Below are positions 12,151-25,300 of a DNA stretch of 64,000 bases, piece by piece. The first letter of the stretch is position 1. Each line of letters opens with the position of its first letter. Below the pieces are notes generated by a model. The model was not told where the DNA came from. It was given only the letters and a program-made list of their open reading frames with translations, and did no database searches. Made by a program: the position numbers and the translations under genes. Source of the stretch: Pezicula radicicola. Taxonomy: Eukaryota > Ascomycota > Leotiomycetes > Helotiales > Dermateaceae. Location: NCBI GenBank assembly GCA_003008705.1, contig PDUO01000010.1, positions 1,178,001 to 1,242,000 of the forward strand. Reading direction: 5' to 3'.

Positions 12151-14548
12151 TCAACCCTTGATTTGAACCATGCGTTTGTATGACTCTCGAGTCTCAAACG
12201 GCATATTAGCCGATACATCTTCCGCTGACGGGAGTGAAGGTCGAGAGAAGGCCTGAAATGGCGGCAGGACATAGCCTTTGTTCATCTCAGCCTGAACGAA
12301 GAGGGAAGCGCGCTTGTAACGACGATCAGAGTACTTCTCGAAAACCGCTGCGTGATGCTTTTGCGGATTTTCACTGCACTCCATCATCATGGACACCAAG
12401 GGTCTCAACTGAGTCCAAGTGTATCCGGAATAGTAAACATGAGCTGGGCTCTACACAACCGTTAGCACTGAGGACAATCATATTTTGAACAGTCACTTAC
12501 CCATTCCCCCTTCTTAAGCATCAAGCGAGACAAGCAATGAGCGCCAGCAGCAATGTAGCTAGGTGGGCTCCCTACGAACCGCTCATCCATGATGGTAACT
12601 TCAAGGAAGTACTTCGCCAAGGTTCTGGTCTCCAAGTCGTAGTCGTCAGCTTTGCTAATGCGTCGAAGGAAGCTCATTGGTCCTGGCCATCCAAGTTCAA
12701 ACTGTAGCATGCTCAACATAAAGCGCTCAGCCTTGAGAATCTCATCAACTGTGTAACCTCCATCAACCATGTAGACAATCTCTCCAACAGAAGGGCAGTT
12801 GATCTCCTCGTACTTAGCAGCAACGAAGATTGCTGTAGCACCAACCAACTGAAGCTTGCCTAGAGAGACAATCTTGCAAGAAAGAAAGCGGTCAATGTAG
12901 TTGACACAGAGGAACAAGGTCTCTGGTAGCAACGAGAAGCGGTGGTGGACCTGGATGAGCCAATCCATCAAAACAGAGCGCATTGACCATTGGATCTCAG
13001 CTTGGTTGTCCATGTAGTGGGGATTTGGGAGCATCTTGACCTAGGGTTTGAGACATGTTAGCGTCCATGAACTTGTAAACAAGGCAGGGGTTATATGTAA
13101 ACAAATGTTACAGAGAAGGTGCATGAATGGGCCGGCCCGTTTGGTTGGCCATGAGGGACGCGTTCCCTGTGACCAAAACGCACGTGCCAAGGTAGTACGA
13201 AAAAACATATGTTGACTCACCTCGAGCTCTCGCATGTAAGAGAAGATCTCGTCACCGTACTCCGCGACCATGCTGGTGTCCCAAGCCTCATCGTCGATCT
13301 CATCCTGCGTCCGCGAGCTTTCGACAATCTCAGCTGCGGCTGCCAGCTCTTTCTTGACCTTATTCGTGACCTTTGGGAAGAGAACCGTTGTGGCCCCTCC
13401 AGTGGTATTGTCACCGCGAGATCGGTATGAGTGAGCTGTGGTGTATCCCTGTTCATCGTAGATTTCCTCTTCATCCTCATCGTCCCAGTACTCCTCTGGC
13501 TCCGAGCGTGGAGCTGGCGGTAACTGCCGGTCTTGTTGCTCGATTACTTGATCAGCTGCCTTCCTAGCCTCATCTTCCTGATTCTCATTCTCTTCAGTGT
13601 CTAATAGCTTCATGTAGGCTTCATATGAATCCTCTGCTGTTTCGGCGGCTTGATGTTCCGGCGCATCTTCGTAGACAGGTTCACCTGGGAGTACGTCCAC
13701 TGATACTTCACTAATGAACTTGCTCTGTGTTCTTCGTAGAATTGGCTGGTCGTGCTTCAATTGGGGTTGACTCTTGTGGTGGCGAGGCCCAAGGGCTTGG
13801 TGAACAGGGGCTGTAGGAACTGCGTCTTGTCTTGTGGAGGTCTGAGATTGAGCGTCGACTTCACTCTGAAGTGCGGTGTCCTTGTAGATAGTGGTACCCT
13901 TTTTCGAGAGAGTGCGCTTATTTGCCGGTGCAAGTGGCAGGGGTTTCCGAGTCTCTGCCAATGATGCCTTGACTGCAGCATTGAGATTTGAATTGGTTGT
14001 AACTGACTGTTCGACGATGGAACCCTTTACGACGTTGGAATTTATAGGTCTTTGTGCTGGTCGAAGAAGGCCAGCTGGTTTCTCAATTGGTGCTAATGTC
14101 TGTTTAACAATCTCATGAACGTTCTTGCCCTTAACGGCAGAGTTGTCATTGACAGTCCCGACAATCCTACTTGTGTTGCTGACATCACCGAATGCAGTGC
14201 GCTTTGCAGCTGCCTTAAGCCCACCGACTTGTAACATTGTCGAGAGTGTGCCGGTTGACTTGTGGCGCTGGTGGAGTGTTTGTTTTGCTTGAGCAACTGG
14301 GTTGGCGTTCTCATCGCCTTGAATATGCAGAGCTCGAAGCGGGCGCTGTGGCTATTCGAATAGGAATTGTCAGCGTTTTCAACATATATACAAAGTTTTT
14401 CTGAAGGCGTTGTCAACGCGGAGATGTTGAGGAATGTTGTGAATATTTCAGATTTCTCGGATATGGTCCGAACTTTGGACGCGACAACAATAGCAACGAT
14501 TGTTATTGTCCCGGTCTGTGAATAGGAAAAACTTACTCGGGCGTCCAT
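12151..14548 (-). CDS. G2/mitotic cyclin B
   Basis: Four exons: 14537-14548, 13222-14351 region read as 13221-14351, 12501-13040, 12151-12450 (minus); 660 aa. The first exon is only 12 nt (MDAR). The acceptor of exon 2 could be 6 nt downstream (two-residue difference, in frame). A destruction box RTAFGDVSN sits at 55-63. A long acidic, disordered N-terminal region ends with DEIFSYMRELE. The cyclin box follows, with MDNQAEIQWSMRSVLMDWLI, ETLFLCVNYIDRFLS and KYEEINCPSVGEIVYMVDGG, then the C-terminal cyclin fold. This is the NIME/Clb-type B cyclin that activates Cdk1 for mitotic entry and is degraded through the APC/C. Confidence 0.95.
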
Positions 14549-17500
14549 TGTGATAGCTATGCGGGTGGATTACAATAGCGAATGCCCGGTGCAATCTCGT
14601 CGTAAAAGGTGCAATTGGTAGGTAGGTATTGTTGTTTGGCTCGGGTTGTGGTGATGCGCAAAAGGGAGAATCGCGAGATGGGTACTGGTCTTTGTTGGGG
14701 GAGATAAAAAGAGACCAGAAGCACGTATATCTGCGGAGTATTCGATGAATACAGCAGAGTAGTGAATACCCTCGCGCAAGTAAACAGCTGGAGGAGAATG
14801 TTTGTGAGCGCGCTGAAGAAAGTGAGATTCAAGAAATTGAGAAATAAGAGAGATTACACTCTCCTGCGGTCTATGCGCTAAGCCCAATTGAGCCGCATGT
14901 AAATAACGCTAGTATGGCGTCGTTGCTACCCGGAGTCGCGTCAAGCTTGTCAATCGCGAACCCCAAATTCAACCTCGAAACCACCATATTGACAGAATGA
15001 GCGACTGCAACCGACAACTTAATTTTTCGAAACTGTTAAAGCTTGGGACAACATACTAGAATGTCACGATAATTTTATATGAGACAAAAAATTTAATGCG
15101 CTCCATCATCGCTTTCAAATACCAAAAAACATTGCTTTTCCATATTTACCAGCTCTAGGTCAAACGCGTGTCACCAACTCACGTGACTACCACTTAAGCA
15201 ATTCTTCGGACGTCAACATCGAGTCTTGACCTCAGTTCCATCGCTGGAAATGCAGATAGTTAAATCCCATCGCGTTTTCGACTTCAATTGCTGGCTTTGG
15301 TTGTGTTCTTCAGGCACGCATTAGCCGCCCGGAAGAGTGGCAAAGCAAACCCGCGGCCTCCGCGAATTCCAGGAACTCGAATCCTTTCGCCTGCTTGTCA
15401 CCATAACAAGGCCAGACATCTGACCTGGCTAGATCGCTTCATTGGTATCTGTTGCTCGAACTCCTCTTGGTACCTGGAAAGCTTTGATGGACTTCGGTTC
15501 ATGTCCGATTCGCAATCCTGACTTGACCCTTTCAATACAACCGTCTCGGGGAGACATGTTTTTGCGCGTGAGAGGGTAGCAAGCCATCAAGCGTAGAGTG
15601 GAGGAGGGCTGATGAGTCCCTATCAGCCACGAGCTCAACAGAGTTCTGCGATTCTGTGATAGACGGTGGGACCAGCAGTTCACACCACAAAGCACGAAGC
15701 CAATGACATCCATTACGGGGTGGTTGTTTCTTCCACATCTCACGAGACCAGCTATTGGATCGTCATCTTCGTCAATCAGCTTTTGCGCCTGGCCTGCATG
15801 GGGCGGGTCCACCAAAAAGTCATAACCACTACTAAATTCGTGACTCCTCAAGGTAGACATTGTTTCTAAACGTTTCTAGCTCATCGTCTACTGCGGTAGA
15901 CAACACTATCGCACATAAAAGCTACTCTATCGCTCTCATGTTTGCCCCTCTTTTTTGCCCGTCACGCACACCCTAAAGAGACACTCGCATCGGCATGCCG
16001 ACTAAAATCTGCATTTGAAGATCGAAGCACGAATCATTGCGGCATCCAACCCCAAGAATCACCGACTGCCAGCTGCCAACATCCTAGGCGTTGTTTGGCT
16101 GCATTGGACGCCCCAATCTAGAGGTTGAATCTGCCGTACTAGGCCCATCGGCCATGATGAAACTGACCGGGCCAGCGCATAGGAACATAGGAGGATCCTA
16201 CGTCCTGTTCCAATCCATTGATAGTATTCTCACAGTAGTAGATTAATCTATCGCAACTCTTTGCTTTAACCTTTGACACACCGACTCTTTCAATAAACCG
16301 GCGTCGGCGGCTTACTACTGATGAAAGAAATGCAGTGGCCAGTCGAATCCAATGCAAGCAAGCCCTCCAGCAGAACTCAAAGCACGAGATGTCCAGCGTC
16401 CAGCACTGGAAGGTTGGACGTTGCACCTCCCAATCCCTGTCGTTAGCGTTGGCAGAACGCATCATAATCCTCATTGGCCGCAGATCTCCTCTGCGCTCTA
16501 GCACTGGCCACTGCGTCTGAGTTGTCTCGACTCCTCAACCGACGACTTGTGTAGTGAACTGCTTCTCAGTCGCATTGCGCCAGGTCGCTCTGATTGCGGG
16601 CGCATCCAAGAGATAAGTGACCGCGTTCTGAGGTGCTGTGTGGATTGTGTGTTCTGAGAAGTTATCCAAGCTCCCCGAATGCGGGACAGACCCCCCCCTG
16701 TGACTCGAGAGGGTGTACATGAGACCTTTTGCAGCAATATCTCTCAAGAAGTTCAAAAGCCGTCTTGACTTACTGCATTCTAAACACCCTGCAGGAATTG
16801 GCTGTTAATGGCCCCGTTCACATCATAATAGCCCCATCCCATAACATAAAATCATGTCTACTGCGCAAAGTAAAGCGACGCCATAGAATGTTTTGTTGTC
16901 TGCGACCCAAGGTGCACAACTGTAGCGCACATTTGAGGTAATGAGTTATGACTGACAAACTGGTTGATGCTTCTGTAATGAATGCAGTGGAGTTATACAT
17001 AGAATTAAGAAATTGCTGTTGAACTCATCTCGTAATTCTGCGCAAAGTTATGCTGGAGATATTCAGATGACCGCCGTTTAAGAACCTCCCAAGCGAAGGC
17101 AATGCTTTACCCTACTTCTCCTTCCACAACACCTTTCACACCAACACTACCACGACAAAAAACTAGCCAGTGAGTTTTGCAGACTTCCCTCCCAGAATTT
17201 GCCTTCATCAAAGCCATCAGAGACTTGAAATACCCTCGAAATAACTGTTTCTAACCCCTTGGCTGTCGCAGTCTCGAAGGCCCCGATTCCCAAGGACGAC
17301 AACTCCCAATGCCTCGATAGGCCTTACAACGGCATCTGTTTTGTTCACCTGTAAGTTCCCAACCGTATTTCACCTTATGCGATCAAGTATTTTCAGTGAA
17401 ATACATCCTCCTAGTACTCGGGTCTCCTGAGCGTCATCCCCAGCTACCGTCACCGCATCGCCGAAGCGCCAAACGTTCTGCGATGTTCACAATTCCATCA

Positions 17501-17841
17501 TTTCAACACTCTCTTCATCAAATGTCTTCTGTATACTACTATCAAGTATTGGATCATTGAAACTGACCTATCTCTTTAACCAGCTCGAAAAGTACTACGA
17601 CATTCGTTCAGTACCCCGTCTCCCACCTGCTTGCGACCACCCACACCCACCGCCGAGTTCTCCGCCTGCAGTAGTTGGACCACGACAAGATATCACGAGT
17701 TCTTGAATATATTCACTGCATTGTAGAATTCAATCATCCAATCTGCTATCTATTCAAGCCTCGCCGGACACACCAAATCGGTTTCACGTATCTGCCATAC
17801 CTCCTCTCCAACGTACCCATTCGTACCCGACCCGGCACACC
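14549..17841. other. Long intergenic region; 5' leaders on both sides
   Basis: 3.3 kb between divergent cyclin B and regulator genes. The right part (about 17100-17841) looks like a long leader of the regulator gene with possible leader introns. 15176-15186 carries a TCACGTGAC palindrome. Open frames here are short, overlap on both strands, and have no domain or splice support, so none is annotated. Confidence 0.5.
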
Positions 17842-19970
17842 ATGACCATCGGGATGGAAATGCGAAATGGAGATGAGCGAACGGGCACACCACCTACGAC
17901 CTATAACAGTGGCCATTCGGGGTCAACCACACCTCACAATCCAAGCATGTCGCCATTTGGCAGCCCAGTGCCAAAGAGTGTCGCATTCGAGCTCCTCTTT
18001 CCTGAATCTCCTCAGTATCGCGCGCGGCTACCCATGCGAGTGCAAATATTCCCACATGATACTACAGACTCGATTATAACGACCGTCAAGAACTTCTATG
18101 GCTTGTACGGCAGTTCTAGCGGTGTCAAGGGTGTCAGCTTCGAAGATGAGCATGGTCACACCCTTATTGCAAGATACGAGAATCTTAGGAACAACATGGT
18201 GGTTTATGTCAGAGTAATTGACGAGCCTGCACCAGCGACGGGTGCATATGGACCGCCGTCATATCACTCTGCTTCGCCTGTCCACCAGAATCCTTACTAC
18301 ACCGCTGATGGCCAGCAAATGCCTCCCCCTCAACCCGCTCAAGCGCTCAACTATGGCCAGCCTCTATCAAGGCCTACATCAAGGACCTCCTACAAACGCA
18401 GTGTCTCTCCCAATCGCGGCCGGCGCAGTACATCTGTGAACACAAACCCTCCTCCCCCGGTCAGTAAGAAGAACCGATCGCGATCGGGCTTCAAAAGCCG
18501 TGGATCCAGCGCACACGGTAGCTTTGCAGATATACACAGTGATGGCTTGACCGGTTACAGCAGTGGGGATGGAGCGCCAGGCTCTGTTTCTAGCAAGACA
18601 AAGAGTGAGCATCTTGGCAACACAGAGATCAGTTTAGACAACATTGTGGAGGGCGGTCGGCGAAAGAGAGCAAAGTTTGAAAGCTCGGTAAGTTACATAT
18701 CTCTACCAGCACATAGTGCATTGTCTAAGTGATGTGTTTATAGGAACTTCCTTTGTTTGCTCCTCCACAGATGCCTGCAGCGACATCGAACTCTTCAGTG
18801 TCGCCGGCCCGTCGCATGGAGCATCAACGGGCATCCTTCCCTTTCACGAACCCTACCCAACATCCTTTCACCAACCCACACCCTCTACAATCACCGCAGA
18901 GCTATGGTAATGGATTCGGGCAACCTGGAATGTATACTACTCCGGCTGCAGGCCGTCGCACAAGAGCTGGCGCATATCCGCCAGGAAGACAGTCAATTGG
19001 CTCAACACCTGGTAGTGGCAATACTTCTGGCATACTTCCAACACCTGATCCAACAGTTGGAAGTACTATGTCAGAAGAAGACAAGGACGTTGCGCTGCAG
19101 CTGATGCGCCTGGGGGAGATGTCAAATATCTCCCATGGTCGTACATCTGCATCAACATTTGCCGATGATACCTTCAGTGGCAAGGCGGATGCAGCTTCTT
19201 CCACTGGGGCCACTAGTGATGGAGAGAGCGAAAGCGAAGACGAGCTTCCACCTCCTCGAAGACAGAAACTTGAAGAGAGTCCCACAATGGCTCCCGGATC
19301 AATCAAGAAGTTTCGCCCCCATCTCAATGATATCTTGCCAAGTCAAGATAGCACTGAGCCTAGTGGAGATGAGTATGAAGATGGCCGCGATGGCACATTC
19401 CGTCCAGCAATTCACGACGAGTTCGTGGATGATGTGGATGTCAACTCGAAAATGGCAAAGTCGAAGACCGTGCCGTCTATCATTGCCAAGCCACGCAGCA
19501 CTGGAAGTGTGAAGAGCAGCAAGGCTAAGACGTTTACCAAGAGTCGACCAGTGGCTCCTATTAAGGCAAAGAAATCTGCATCCGTCTCTGGAGGCAGTAA
19601 GGGACCAATGTCACCAACGTCACTGCCAAACCAGTCTCGCAAGACCTCTGTGGCATCTGCCTTGAACTTCCAGCACCAATTGGGTGATGACGAGGAAGAT
19701 CTGTCATCCAAACCTCGCTGCCAAAGGTGCCGCAAGAGCAAGAAAGGCTGCGATCGTCAACGACCATGCCAACGCTGCAAAGATGCTGGGCTCAGCGCTG
19801 ATCAGTGTGTCAGTGAGGACGAAGGCAACGGGCGCAAGGGTCGATATGGACGTCACATGGGTGTTCCCGTTAAGAAGGACGACCTCACCGCCCAGACTGG
19901 CTTGAATGCTCCAACAATGGTTGCGGGCGGCCAAGGCAGCCCTGACAAGAACAAGAAGAGAAAGCGCTAG
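17842..19970 (+). CDS. Nuclear regulator with C-terminal Zn2Cys6 cluster
   Basis: Two exons, 17842-18687 and 18744-19970 (phase 0, GTAAGT donor, TATAG acceptor); 690 aa. Residues about 45-130 form a compact domain (SVAFELLFPESPQYRARLPM to NNMVVYVRVID) that resembles a ubiquitin-like/PB1-type fold. A long Ser/Pro-rich disordered middle follows, with basic patches such as GGRRKRAKF and an acidic SESEDELPPPRRQK segment. Near the C-terminus (about 608-637) is a six-Cys cluster with spacing C-x2-C-x6-C-x5-C-x2-C-x9-C, flanked by basic residues (CQRCRKSKKGCDRQRPCQRC). The protein ends DKNKKRKR. Most Gal4-type proteins have the cluster at the N-terminus and carry a fungal-specific regulatory domain, which I do not see. 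Likely a DNA-binding transcription regulator; targets unknown. Confidence 0.82.
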
Positions 19971-22370
19971 AACTTACAGCCGTCGATTCTTATACTGTCC
20001 TTACCTCGGTGTCGGCGTATTGTGCAGGTATTCCTCGGGATTTCAGCTATGCTTTTTACCTGTATCAATGACATTCTCCTTGGAAAACGGCACTCAACTA
20101 GATATATCTACGCTTCTCTTCAAAAGTCCTCTCTACTCTGCGCTCAGTCTGATTCTACTTTCCTTTCGCACACGATTTATCGTCCTTCCTCTGCTAGGTT
20201 ATACAGCAAGGCGTTATTACTGCACTTTTAATAGGTGGTTGGTTTATAGTGGACACTCATTTGGTCGCCATGAATGACTAATGAACTTTATACGATTCTC
20301 ATTATCTAGTTGTTTTTGCTTGGCTGCCGTTTTCTAATTTGTTTTCTGGCTGCTAGTTTGCACTCTTTTCTATGGATGGATGCGTTGTATTCGTCTTTAC
20401 TTTGTTCAAATCGCTGAGAGATATCTAACTATTGTCGAATTGGCCGATTGGCAACTATGGCTGGTGGGGACTTTGGGATATGGATAGGATAGATGGTTGG
20501 GATGGAGGCAATGGCTGGACCTCGAGAATATGCTAAGAGCTGGGCTGTGGAAGCGCAACCAAAAAAAAAAAGGGATGAGCGAGAATAGGGGGAGTCGAAG
20601 GATATAAAGCGATCGTGATACGCGGTAGTCCTGCGAAGGAAGGAGATGGAAGATGAGGGGTTTTTCTTATGTCACTCTTGTCTATGTCGTCTTCTCAGGA
20701 GTTAATATTTGGATGGTAATGGGATGGTGGGATGGTGGGTTTCAGTCAGTTGAAGGATCAGAGCAGTGGAAAGGAGGGAGTAAAATAAATGGCGGAAAAC
20801 TCACTTTCCTTATTATTACGCTTTTGCACTATTTTCAAATAGCTCAGGTACAGGAACAGGAAATAAAGTCAAAACAATACTGCCCAGAATGCCCTCTCGT
20901 GCCGGCCTCTTCTGTGCCCCTCTTACAGCGAAATTCAATACGTAAGGGGTCATAAGATAAATGTCTGAGCTGAAAATAAAATGATGCACAAGCACGACAA
21001 GTAAGATGGCTGAAACTTGAAACCCCGCAGTTGCAAGGTGTTGCTTGTGTGTGTTTGCGATCGCGTATTACGTTGATTAAGAGCAGCAAGAGACAAGACC
21101 GTTTCGTTCTCTCCAAAATACCCTCCCCTTATGACGGCTAAGATATTTAAAGTTGGGGTATGGAAGTTTGGTGAGCCGCTAGAGAGTGGACGCGCGCCTT
21201 TCATACGCGAGGTACGGTCATGTGATGGTAGGCAATTGGGTTTTCTCCGGGAGCATCCGCTTTGTGTTAGGGTTCTGGGTTGCGTGGCTTGCGGATGGTT
21301 TGAGCTTGATTGGTTATTAGCATGTGGTGGGGGTTCTTTAGCTTTCTTTTGGTGGAGTGGGGAGTTCGGATGATGGGTGGATGGTGGATACTGTGGATCT
21401 TAGATTGTAGGTGGGGAGCGGGAAGCGGGAAGCGGGTGCCGGGCGGGATGGGTGGCGGAGGGTGGGAGCGGAGGTGGGGACTTGGGAGTTTGTTTGTTTA
21501 GCGAAGTGGATTAGGCGAGCCCCTGAATGTGCTCGGTTAGGTGGTTGGCGTTGATGATTGGTTGCTTGGTTGGATGTGCTTGACATGTGATTTGTCTGTT
21601 TAAAAGGCTTTTCTATTATGGTTGTGAGTTGACCTCCAGGGTTTCGATGCGTGTAGGAAAATATGGATGGTATTTTGTTGATAGTTTAATCTTTCGAGCT
21701 ACTATACAAATAGCTTTGAAAAAGACTATTGTGGCTTGACTAGGGCTATGTATCAAGTGAGTTATTCAAAGCAAGTAAGTTGCACCTAGTTTGTGCATTG
21801 AAAACTCAATCTCACTAGAAATAGTCAACTTTTAACAAGGAACCCGAAGCCAGCATTTCCTGACCAGCGGACACAGATCTGTTTCTACAGTATATTTACA
21901 ACATCTGCCAGTTTTCAAAGGCCATTCCTACACAGTTACCCCCGTCTAATTATCTTTACGCAAAATAAGATATGCCTATATACAGGTCTGCGTTGTCGTT
22001 TAGGGTGTTCCAAATTCCCTTGTACTTTTTACCTAGGGCTTCGTAGTCTATAGTTATCTCTCTCGCCTTGCTATCTTTTCTTCAATCTCCTATCTCTCTA
22101 GCAAGACTTTCTTTCTCGTTTCCACTCAATATTTACGTCCGCACATGCACAACTCTACACAAGCTAAGCACCAAGCAAGCAAAAGGAAGAGTTGCACAAT
22201 CATTTGCAGTCACCACTGTCATACTGCTTAGAGCAAGTATTTTGTGGACGAGATTGCTATCAATCCTAGACCTGTCGTCAGAGAGCCTATCCCTTAGGGC
22301 TGCCTCTATCTGCTGGTTTAGATTTAGTCCTCTCCATATGACACAAGATTTCCAAAAAGCTTTCCGGTCT
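19971..22370. other. Long intergenic region
   Basis: 2.4 kb between convergent genes. It contains an A-run near 20560, a G-rich patch (about 21300-21500), and one or two diverged copies of the ACTCAA..CAAGT motif at about 21752-21790. No supported gene. Confidence 0.55.
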
Positions 22371-25300
22371 TCAAAGCAATTCATCGGAAACCTTCAAAGG
22401 ATTCACACTTATAAAAGTGTCCCAACCAAAGTCATTGGACTCTTCTTCCTCGAAACCAGCCCAAACAGGGTCATTGGAGTCAAAAATACTGTCGCGAGTA
22501 TCTTCTAGCTGAGGAACTACGCTCCAGCCCAGGAATTCTTGTGACGATGAGGATTCACCGCTGTTAGTATCGTGTAACCGCCTTGTCGCAAATGCAGACC
22601 CTCCTGATTGTGAAGTTTCAGAAGTGGCAGCTTGGTGGCTACAGCCCTCCAACCCAGTCAGCTCAATTGACGTTCGTGATGGGGATAGAAGCATCGAAGA
22701 ATTGCTGCCATATCTAGAGGTTGAGAGCAAGCGGGGCTCGGAAGAACTGGAGATATCGTTTTCGTGCCGAGAAAATTCTAAATAAGACCTAGAATACTGG
22801 CTTGACGGCACGGAGGAGTCTGACTGTTCGTTTTGGATATTAACAGGCGTATTTAATTGCATGGAAGCAGAACCTTCAGGAGTGAATTTCGAGATTGTCT
22901 CGCATATTGGCCGATTTGCAGTGTTGGAGGTGCTGGCAGACCTGTAACTGGCATAAACCTGGTGTTGAGCATTTCTTATGATGCTCTCCAGTTGGCTTAT
23001 TAGTCGATCTTCCATAGGCCGAGTTTCACGGTTTACAATTTCTTCGACCGCGGCTCGGACTACACGAGGGAGTTCTCGGCGACAGTATTCTTCATACTCT
23101 TCCAACTCGGTTGAGTCAGATGGCTGGTCAAAGTCTGGATGAGAGTAACTAATTAGCGAGGAATAAATGCTCAAATAGATGAAAGGACTGCAACAACTGG
23201 ACATCATAATAGTGACTTACATGGTGACGGAACTATACCACCAGGGAAGATTAATATATACAATTTTCGCCATCTATCTTCCTCGGTCTCGTCTCGGTGT
23301 GCTTTCTTCTTGCTTTTTAGTCGCTCTACAATCTCGTTAGTAATGCCGTCGCCAAATTCGATGTCTCGCAGTTCGCAGCCTTTCACCTCCTTGAGGTGAA
23401 AGCCTACTTCCTCCTGGCTCTTGAAGAGTTCTTTGCATCGTTGGCAAGGATATATCATATGATGCCTATACAAGTGCCCCCTTATTTTGATAAGCAGTTG
23501 TCTGAATAATTGTCCAAATAATGTCTGAGGAAAGAAGAGAGGCTTACTTCACTCTAGCAACGTTTTCCAGAGGCGTCAGCGCACATGACCTCCACTGCTT
23601 ATTACTACTGCGATATTTACGCGGGTTGTTTTTGCGATAGGGACATGCAAACTTGTTTCTGTCATCAGGGATAATAGGAGGCGACAAAAGCTTCCTCGGT
23701 CTTTTGGGCTCTCGATCACGACCATCGTTGCCGTCATCGTCATCGTCATCGTTCTTTCTCTTTTGTTTTCCTTTCCTAGTAGAAGCACAGGTATGTGAAG
23801 AAGCAGTAGGGTCCGAGCTCGACGAGGAGGTCGATGTGTTCGTTGTCGCAGAACCTCCTCTGGTATTACCATCCTGTATGAGCGCTTCTTGCTCAGTATT
23901 TCGTTCGCTGTCATCCTTTGGTCTTGAACTAAATCAGCAGAGTTGAAATAGGCGTCTTCCAAATACTAAAGCTTACCTGAAGGACTGAGTCTCATTTTGG
24001 AAGCTTTCCCAAAAAGCCTTCATGATGCGGTCAACTAAACTTTTCTTACTAGGTGACAGAATGGGCTTCAATAAGTCCAAATGCCCCCTTATATGCGCAG
24101 TATTAATCGAATCTAAACTGCAGATACTATCGCTAACTTCGTCTGTGCAGTATTCGGTTTCGTCTTCTGAGGTGTAAGTAATGGAATCTTGTCCCAAAGA
24201 CGAACCAGATGATGACATTTCTGTTAGGCGTTGATAATTTGGGTGATCCGAGACCGCTGTGCTTGTTAATACGTGAGCTTTTACATCTGTTGGCTTCCGA
24301 CTCCCAGCATGAATCATAAAAGACTGATCATTGTCTGGGCTGGCCTGACGAGATTTGGCACCCTCTCTCGTCCTCGAAACTGGACTTTTCCTATTGGAGA
24401 ACTCCTATCCTAGTATTAGTAACCTATTAGGACCCTTCAGTCAGATTGCATACCTCATCGTGTATCTCTTCTTCTATGTCAATGACTCGACGGGCAACAG
24501 TTTTACATTCGTAACTATAGTGGCGTAAAATACGGTCAGTAGGTTGATCTTCAGTAGAATAGGACACACATATCTCTTTCGTAGCACTTTTGGCATAATG
24601 CAGATGCTTGGGTGTCAAAAGAGCCTTCAGAAATGTGTTGGCCGGTGTCGGAAGTTAATTCCTGATTTGGACCTTCAAGTAGGGTAGAGGATCTTGGAAG
24701 TGTAGGTGAGCCAGACGAAATGTCTGCGTTCGACAGTTTTTGGAAGCCTCTATTTATTTTGCCAGAAGTAACTTCCTCAAAAGACCCTGGCAGGAAGTCA
24801 AACAACTTATGTGTATCTAGAGTGGGATCAGTCTTGACAGTTGCACTAGGGTGCAGGGAGTTCGAAACATTTCTTGGGACTGTGGTTGGAAGAAGTAAAG
24901 GTCGAGCCAAGCTCCTTTCACGAGTTTGCTTGATGAGCCGCCTCCTAAGTGATAAAGCAGATGGGCCTGTATGAGGGCCTGCTTGAATTCGATGATGATA
25001 ACGTGGCCCAGTTATCTCTTGCCTAGACTGTAATGTATCGCTGTAGTCTCTAAAATTGCTTTGCTCTGGGACGTTAATTATCGGGTATGCTGATCCATCA
25101 AATAATCCCGTAAATCCTGGTGGAATAGGTTGTGATTGAGTGTGAACACTAAAAGTCGGATGTCCAGGGGCGAGACTGTACACTATATCGCCATGATGGG
25201 CTAATGCCATCGACGCGTCATGCGTTGCAGCACCAGGTCTCTTCTGTCCAGCTATATCTTCTTCAGTGAAGCCTTGTTTGCGAGCTTTGCTTTCCCAGTA

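Noticed and set aside
15429..15860. Minus-strand open frame of 143 codons in the 14.5-17.8 kb gap
   Set aside because: No recognisable domain, no splice signals or promoter context, and other frames overlap it. It could be a gene relic but I cannot support it.
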